Assembly (NCBI GenBank): GCA_003167255.1
Contig: PMTR01000157.1
Span: 1 to 38,289 of the forward strand
Direction: 5' to 3'
Source: Bryobacterales bacterium
Lineage (GTDB): Bacteria > Acidobacteriota > Terriglobia > Bryobacterales > Bryobacteraceae
Length of the DNA: 38,289 nt
A program made the translations under genes and the position numbers. Positions 34,334-38,289 of this stretch are shown here, one piece after another. Position 1 is the first letter of the stretch; the number at the start of each line of letters is the position of its first letter. The notes below the pieces were generated by a model. That model was given only the letters and a program-made list of their open reading frames with translations, was not told the DNA's origin and ran no database searches.

Positions 34334-35005
34334 GTGAAAACTCTGCTGGCTTGGAGCTCCGGCAAGGACAGTGCCTGGGCCTTGCACCGGCTGCGGCAAC
34401 AGGGCATTCCGGTGGCCGCTTTGCTCACCACCATCAACGAGCTAGCGGACCGCGTGGCGATGCATGGCGTGCGCCGGCGGCTGCTCGAAGCGCAGGCGGA
34501 ATCGGCCGGGCTTCCGCTATGGGTAGTGCCGTTGCCGTGGCCCTGCACCAACCCGGATTACGAATCGCGCATGGCCGAGGCGTGCGCGAAGGCGGTGGCG
34601 GAAGGCTTTGACGCGATGGCGTTCGGAGATCTGTATCTGCGCGACGTGCGGCAATACCGCGAGCGGCAGTTGGCCGGTACGGGTCTGCAGCCGGTATTCC
34701 CGCTTTGGGAACTGCCCACGGCATCGCTCGCGCGGGAGATGATCGCGGGGGGCTTGCGGGCGCGGCTCTCGTGCGTGGATTCGAAGGCGCTCGACGCCAG
34801 TTTCGCCGGCCGCGAATTCGACCTGGCTTTGCTCGAGAGCCTGCCGGCCACGGTCGACCCGTGCGGCGAAAACGGCGAGTTTCATACCTTTGCCTACGAC
34901 GGCCCGATGTTTGGCTCGCCCATGCGCGTGGAGTCCGGCGAGATCCGCGACATCGATGGTTTTGTTTACGCGGACTTGCTGCCTTGCCCCGAATCGTCTC
35001 ACTAA
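34334..35005 (+). CDS. Dph6-like ATP pyrophosphatase (PP-loop)
   Basis: A 223-residue cytosolic PP-loop ATPase of the Dph6/MJ0570 (COG2102) type. The PP-motif SGKDSAWAL is at residues 9-17, and the family end pattern ENGEFHTFAYDGPMF is at about 178-192. GFDAMAFGDLYLRDVRQYRE is a further conserved part, as is FPLWELPTASLAREMIAGGL. In archaea and eukaryotes Dph6 amidates diphthine on elongation factor 2, a modification bacteria lack, so this homologue must do something else; members probably adenylate a carboxylate and amidate it. The GTG start at 34334 lies 1 nt after the previous stop. Lying between the putative transporter and BtuF, a corrinoid-linked role is a fair inference. Confidence 0.85.
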   Translation: MKTLLAWSSGKDSAWALHRLRQQGIPVAALLTTINELADRVAMHGVRRRLLEAQAESAGLPLWVVPLPWPCTNPDYESRMAEACAKAVAEGFDAMAFGDLYLRDVRQYRERQLAGTGLQPVFPLWELPTASLAREMIAGGLRARLSCVDSKALDASFAGREFDLALLESLPATVDPCGENGEFHTFAYDGPMFGSPMRVESGEIRDIDGFVYADLLPCPESSH

Positions 35006-35898
35006 TCGCCAGCGCCACGGAGATCGTCGATGCGCTCGGAGAACTGCCGCACCTGGTGGGCCGCTCGCATGAATGCGATTATCCCGAAGCGGTGAAGCGG
35101 CTGCCGGTTTGCACGCGGCCGCGCATCTTGGTGGAGGCCGACAGCCGCGAGATCGACCGGCAGGTGAAGGAACGGGCGCGCACGGCGGTTTCCATTTACG
35201 AAGTCTTCGACGCCGTCCTGCGCGAGCTGAAACCGACCCACATCCTGACGCAGATCCAGTGCGAAGTTTGCGCGGTGAGCTTGCGGGATGTGGAACAGGT
35301 CATGGCGCGCGGCATCGAGGGGAATCCGCAGATTGTGTCGCTGCAGCCCGATTCGCTGGCGCAGATTTGGGAGGACGTGCGGCGCGTGGCACGGGCGCTC
35401 GGGATTGAGCCGCGCGGCGAAGAAGTCGTGAGCGAACTCCAGAGCCGGATGGCCGCGCTGCGGCCGGCAGCCAGCCCCCAGCCGCGCGTGGCGTGCATTG
35501 AGTGGATCGAGCCGCTGATGGCGGCGGGCAACTGGACGCCCGAGTTGGTGGAGATGGCCGGCGGGATCAATCTGTTCGGCGAAGCAGGGAAGCACTCGCC
35601 GTGGATGACCTGGGAGCAGCTCGCGGAGGCCGATCCGGACATTCTGGTGATTGCGCCCTGCGGGTTTGACCTGGCGCGCACCGGGCAGGAGATGCACTGG
35701 CTGGCGGACCGGCCCGGCTGGCGCAACCTGCGGGCGGTGCGAACGGGCCGCGTTTACCTGGCGGACGGCAACCAGTATTTCAACCGGCCGGGGCCGCGGG
35801 TGGTGGAAACGCTGGAGGCGCTGGTGGAAATGCTCCATCCGGCTGGGGGCGCGCCCCGGCTTCGGGGCCACGCGTGGCGCGTTATGATGAACTTGTGA
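34984..35898 (+). CDS. btuF: Cobalamin-binding protein, BtuF-like, without signal peptide
   Basis: A 304-residue periplasmic-binding-protein fold of the BtuF/COG0614 type. It begins (TTG start) LPRIVSLIASATEIVDALGE, with LPHLVGRSHECDYPEAV next, the pattern of cobalamin- and siderophore-binding proteins. Residues 93-96 are CEVC in TQIQCEVCAVSLRDVE. The C-terminal lobe has WIEPLMAAGNWTPELVEMAG, then PDILVIAPCGFDLARTG and RVYLADGNQYFNRPGPR. There is no signal peptide, and the TTG lies 22 nt inside the Dph6-like gene, so it appears to be cytosolic. It may bind corrinoid inside the cell. The ABC permease and ATPase normally needed are not nearby. Confidence 0.85.
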   Translation: MPRIVSLIASATEIVDALGELPHLVGRSHECDYPEAVKRLPVCTRPRILVEADSREIDRQVKERARTAVSIYEVFDAVLRELKPTHILTQIQCEVCAVSLRDVEQVMARGIEGNPQIVSLQPDSLAQIWEDVRRVARALGIEPRGEEVVSELQSRMAALRPAASPQPRVACIEWIEPLMAAGNWTPELVEMAGGINLFGEAGKHSPWMTWEQLAEADPDILVIAPCGFDLARTGQEMHWLADRPGWRNLRAVRTGRVYLADGNQYFNRPGPRVVETLEALVEMLHPAGGAPRLRGHAWRVMMNL

Positions 35899-35899
35899 C

Positions 35900-36853
35900 A
35901 TGGCGTTGATCGCGGTTTCGGGCCATCCCGGCTGCCGGTTCGAGGAGCTGGCGCGCATCAGCGCGCAGCGGCTGGGCTTCGAGCTGCTGACGCAGTCGCG
36001 GCTGCGGGTTCTCATTGAAAAGGAATTTGGCGCGGATGTGCAGATTCCGGATAAGGCCTATCCCAGCCTGGTGACGTCGATTCTGGCGCGGGCCGCCACC
36101 GAAGCGCACATTGTCTATTGCGCCGTCGGCGGCGAGTTGCAGGCGCGCCATTTCGCGGGTATGCTGCGGGTGCACGTGGTGGCGCCGGAAAGCGTGCGCA
36201 TCGGCAATCTGATGCTCGACAACCACATGGAGCGCGCCGCCGCCCGGCAATTGCTGTTGCAACTGGAGGCGGAGGAACGCGCCAGCCGCAAAGCCAAGTT
36301 CGGCAAGACGCGCGCCACCGCCGACCTTTTCGACGTCTTGCTGAACGCCGAATCCCTGACCTCCGAGCAGATGGCCGAGTTGATCGAAACCGCCGTAACC
36401 TCGACCGGGCTCAAGGAGCGCGGTTACCTGGCGGCGGCGGCCGAGGCGCAGCTCCAGTTTCAGATGCGGCTCAAGCTGGCGCGCTTTGGCATGGTTCCGC
36501 CGGGCCACGTGACCCTGCGCAAGAAAGGCTTCGCGCACCAGAGCGAGGAGATGTTCGCCAACCTGCTGGACTTTTACCGCATCGCGTGGGAGTACGAGCC
36601 GCGCAGTTTCCCGGTGCAGTACGGCACCGATGGCGCGGTGCTGGAATCCTTCACTCCCGATTTTTATTTGCCGGAATTCGATCTCTACGTGGAACTGACC
36701 ACCATGAAACAATCACACGTGACGCGCAAGAACCGCAAAGTGCGGCTGCTGCGCGAGCTGTACCCGCACCTGAACATCCAGGTCTTCTACCAGAAGGACT
36801 TTGAGAACCTGATTTTCAAGTACGGGCTGGCGGAACGGCCGGTGCAGGCATGA
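35900..36853 (+). CDS. Cytidylate-kinase-like protein with C-terminal nuclease-like domain
   Basis: A 317-residue protein with two parts. Residues 1-200 resemble cytidylate-kinase-like proteins: MALIAVSGHPGCRFEELARI, FAGMLRVHVVAPESVRIGN and the helical LLNAESLTSEQMAELIETAV. The P-loop is degenerate: SGHPGCRFEE has no Lys where GxxGSGK would be. Residues 205-317 look like a PD-(D/E)XK nuclease fold: HQSEEMFANLLDFYRIAWEY (with Glu217/218), FTPDFYLPEFDLYVELTTMK (Asp254 and Glu265) and LNIQVFYQKDFENLIFKYGL. The usual E-x-K is replaced by ELTT with Lys270 later. The gene starts 1 nt after btuF and overlaps hpt by 4 nt (ATGA). Family function is unknown to me; a nucleotide- or nucleic-acid-linked job is suggested by hpt. 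Confidence 0.72.
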   Translation: MALIAVSGHPGCRFEELARISAQRLGFELLTQSRLRVLIEKEFGADVQIPDKAYPSLVTSILARAATEAHIVYCAVGGELQARHFAGMLRVHVVAPESVRIGNLMLDNHMERAAARQLLLQLEAEERASRKAKFGKTRATADLFDVLLNAESLTSEQMAELIETAVTSTGLKERGYLAAAAEAQLQFQMRLKLARFGMVPPGHVTLRKKGFAHQSEEMFANLLDFYRIAWEYEPRSFPVQYGTDGAVLESFTPDFYLPEFDLYVELTTMKQSHVTRKNRKVRLLRELYPHLNIQVFYQKDFENLIFKYGLAERPVQA

Positions 36854-37407
36854 GCGCGGCCACGCTGCCGGGAGTGGACCGCGTTCTGTTCACCGAGGAA
36901 CAGATCGAGGAACGGATTCGCGAAGTCGGCGCCCGGATTTCGCGCGATTACCAGGGCAAAACGTTGAAGCTGGTGGGCGTGCTCAAGGGGTCGGTGTTCT
37001 TCCTCACGGCGCTGGCGCGGCGCATCGACGTGCCGGTGAAAATCGATTTCCTGGCCATTTCCAGCTTCTCGAACAAGAGCGGCGCTCCCGGTCTGGTGCG
37101 GATCGCCAAAGACCTGGATGAGAGCATCGAGGGCGAAGACGTTCTGCTGGTGGAAGACATCGTGGACACGGGCTTCACGTTGCGGTACCTGCTGCAGGCG
37201 CTGGCGTGGCGGGGGCCGAACTCGCTTGCGGTGTGCACGTTTCTGGACCGCAACTCGCGGCGGATTGTGCAGGCACAGGTGGATTACCGGTGCTTCGAGA
37301 TTCCCGACCGCTTTGTAGTGGGTTTCGGCCTGGATCACAACCAGCTCTATCGCAACCTGAGCTACGTGGCGGTGATGAAGCCCGACAAGGGTACGGCGCA
37401 GCACTAG
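36850..37407 (+). CDS. hpt: Hypoxanthine phosphoribosyltransferase
   Basis: A cytosolic purine-salvage enzyme of 185 residues that makes IMP (and usually GMP) from hypoxanthine or guanine and PRPP. The PRPP-binding signature VEDIVDTGFT is at residues 101-110 with the preceding VLLVE hydrophobic strand. LVGVLKGSVFFLTALAR (41-57) and FVVGFGLDHNQLYRNLSYVA near the C-terminus are typical of bacterial Hpt. The ATG overlaps the upstream gene stop by 4 nt, so translation is coupled. Its TAG stop codon (37405-37407) forms the left end of a palindromic repeat. It need not be linked to B12 functionally. Confidence 0.95.
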   Translation: MSAATLPGVDRVLFTEEQIEERIREVGARISRDYQGKTLKLVGVLKGSVFFLTALARRIDVPVKIDFLAISSFSNKSGAPGLVRIAKDLDESIEGEDVLLVEDIVDTGFTLRYLLQALAWRGPNSLAVCTFLDRNSRRIVQAQVDYRCFEIPDRFVVGFGLDHNQLYRNLSYVAVMKPDKGTAQH

Positions 37408-37521
37408 CAGTTTGATGAAAGAGCCTTTAGCCGCCGATGAACGCAGATTGAAACGAATTGGCTTATCCGCGTTGATCTGCGTTTATGGGCGGCTGAAATT
37501 GGGCTTTTCAGCACCCTGCTA
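37405..37521. repeat. Nested palindromic repeat after hpt
   Basis: The outer arms start TAGCAG (37405-37410) and end CTGCTA (37516-37521), with partly matching flanks (TGAAAGAGCC with GGGCTTTTCA). Inside, AGCCGCCGATGAACGCAGAT near 37429 pairs imperfectly with ATCTGCGTTTATGGGCGGCT at 37477-37496. It thus looks like a 117-nt long hairpin or MITE-like element. Its left end is the hpt stop codon. The remaining 90 nt to the receiver gene show no other feature except the ribosome binding site. Confidence 0.6.
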
Positions 37522-37611
37522 AAGGGCCACAAAGGGCCATCGGTCTGTCATCTTCGTTTTATCAAAGCGGGAGTAAGATTAGGAAAGAACGGCAGGAAGG
37601 AGTGCGGCTCC

Positions 37612-38004
37612 ATGAGATCCCGGATCTTGTTCGTTTCCGGGCATCCTGACGATGCCCGCCGCCTCGCGCCCATGTTGCAGGCGCTGCCCCTTGTTATGGA
37701 ACAGGTGGGAACGCTTGAGCAGGCGCGCAACCAGCTTCAGCAGGGTGACTACGAGATCATTCTGACGGAAGCGGTTTTGCCCGATGGAGACTGGCTGGGC
37801 GCCCTGCACCTGGCTCGCGAACACCCGGGCGAGATCAAGGTGATCGTGACCGATCCGCAGGCCGATGCCCGATTCTGGGCCGAAGCCCTCAATCTGGGCG
37901 CGTATGACTTGCTCACGCAGCCGTTCTATGAGCCCGAGGTGCGCCGCATCTTATATAACGCCTGCTCGCGCCAGCCGTGCCAGACCGCCGGCGCCGCCAT
38001 GTGA
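37612..38004 (+). CDS. Stand-alone receiver-like protein lacking the phosphoacceptor
   Basis: A 130-residue single-domain protein with a CheY-like receiver layout: ILFVSGHPDDARRLAPML (acidic pair Asp13/Asp14), YEIILTEAVLPDGDWLGAL, IKVIVTDPQADARFWAEAL with the conserved Thr80, and GAYDLLTQPFYEPEVRRILY. The phosphoacceptor Asp is replaced by Glu53 (ILTEAVLP instead of a D), and the conserved Lys of L-T-K-P is Gln103. It should therefore not be a normal phosphorylated switch; Glu may mimic the phosphorylated state. No output domain follows. An AAGGAG ribosome binding site lies upstream of the ATG. No histidine kinase is in the window, and the signal it serves is unknown. Confidence 0.82.
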   Translation: MRSRILFVSGHPDDARRLAPMLQALPLVMEQVGTLEQARNQLQQGDYEIILTEAVLPDGDWLGALHLAREHPGEIKVIVTDPQADARFWAEALNLGAYDLLTQPFYEPEVRRILYNACSRQPCQTAGAAM

Positions 38005-38085
38005 TGGCCCTTCTGCAAATCCTGCTTCGTGCCATTTGCGACGCTCTAGTGTTTTGACCGCTAGAAGTTGTTCCGTCGGCCGGCG

Positions 38086-38111
38086 ACGCTCTCTTACGTT
38101 CGCGGCTCTGA
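38086..38111. repeat. Third copy of the gltX-end repeat arm
   Basis: This 26-nt stretch (CGCTCTCTTACGTTCGCGGC, ending TCTGAT) matches the reverse complement of 327-352 with four differences and, allowing for a 5-nt insertion, the arm at 383-413. It is a single arm, without a nearby partner in the window. Nothing else was recognised in 38005-38165. Confidence 0.5.
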
Positions 38112-38165
38112 TCCGAGTCGCGCGCGTCAGGAAGCTAGACTTAGCTACAATACTGTTCAGTTTAG

Positions 38166-38203
38166 GTGGGACAGGCCATCGCCTTTCGTAGCCTGTCATG
38201 CCT
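38166..38203. repeat. 38-bp dispersed palindromic repeat, copy 2
   Basis: This is the reverse complement of 6958-6995, differing at one position of 38 (38190). It contains GACAGGCC and the partner GCCTGTC. Thirty-one kilobases separate the two copies, which lie in opposite orientation. Confidence 0.75.
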
Positions 38204-38254
38204 CGCTGAAGCAAGGGCGCTTGACAGGGGCGAAAAAGCGCCGGGCCGGGTGGG

Positions 38255-38289
38255 GCGGCCAATTCTGGCCGCAGCCGGCTTCAGCCGGC
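38255..38289. repeat. Hairpin repeats at the window end
   Basis: GCGGCCA (38255-38261) and TGGCCGC (38266-38272) form a stem around ATTC. GCCGGC (38274-38279) and GCCGGC (38284-38289) form a second stem around TTCA. This matches the GCCGGCTGAAAGCCGGC hairpin at about 230-245 in opposite orientation. The element runs off the end of the window. Confidence 0.5.

Noticed and set aside
38005-38165. tRNA gene or terminator after the receiver gene
   Set aside because: No cloverleaf or hairpin-plus-T-tract could be drawn; only repeat fragments were found.

Overview
The window looks like a stretch of an Acidobacteriota chromosome, most likely of the Solibacter/Bryobacter lineage. It is GC-rich and densely coding. 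It carries one protein of the TIGR03435 type (N-terminal FEVASVKP motif) and two large secreted SBBP-repeat proteins with TIGR03437-type C-termini; both families are expanded in that lineage. The assignment is an inference from family content only. No rRNA, tRNA or CRISPR array was seen.

Layout. 1-413: dense palindromic repeats. 395-6145 (minus strand): gltX, a membrane protein, a lytic transglycosylase, a TIGR03435 protein, ridA and trxB. 6241-6944 (plus): a small antitoxin-like gene and a PIN-domain toxin. 6995-7669 (minus): a hypothetical gene and thiS. 7675-20695 (plus): a respiratory complex I operon, nuoACDEFGHJKLMN, behind a recognisable sigma70-type promoter. It lacks nuoB and nuoI, the two subunits that carry clusters N2 and N6a/N6b. 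An orphan higA-type antitoxin gene sits 2 nt behind nuoN.

21288-26060: two divergent SBBP/TIGR03437 proteins. 26061-28815: a decay zone with a DUF5678-like gene, an aspartic protease frameshifted by one base, a stray copy of the nuoN 3' end and of the higA 3' flank, an amidase remnant with a large internal deletion, and a frameshifted secreted protein. 28975-30717 (minus): a long TPR protein.

30752-37407 (plus): a cobalamin-centred locus. A cobalamin riboswitch with a visible Shine-Dalgarno-masking hairpin precedes a TonB-dependent receptor, a PduO-type cob(I)alamin adenosyltransferase, a DUF6580-like membrane protein, a Dph6-like ATP pyrophosphatase and a BtuF-like protein without a signal peptide. 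These run on with almost no spacing into a cytidylate-kinase-like/nuclease-like fusion and hpt. No BtuC or BtuD is present, so the DUF6580-like protein is a candidate inner-membrane step for B12. 37612-38004: a stand-alone receiver-like protein lacking the phosphoacceptor Asp. The window ends in repeats that match those at its start.

Most notable: complex I without nuoB/nuoI; the B12 locus with DUF6580-like and Dph6-like members; palindromic repeats lying flush with stop codons (gltX, orf152, hpt, and just after nuoK); and the duplicated, decaying nuoN/higA segment. Everything here was read by eye; identities and alignments are hand counts.
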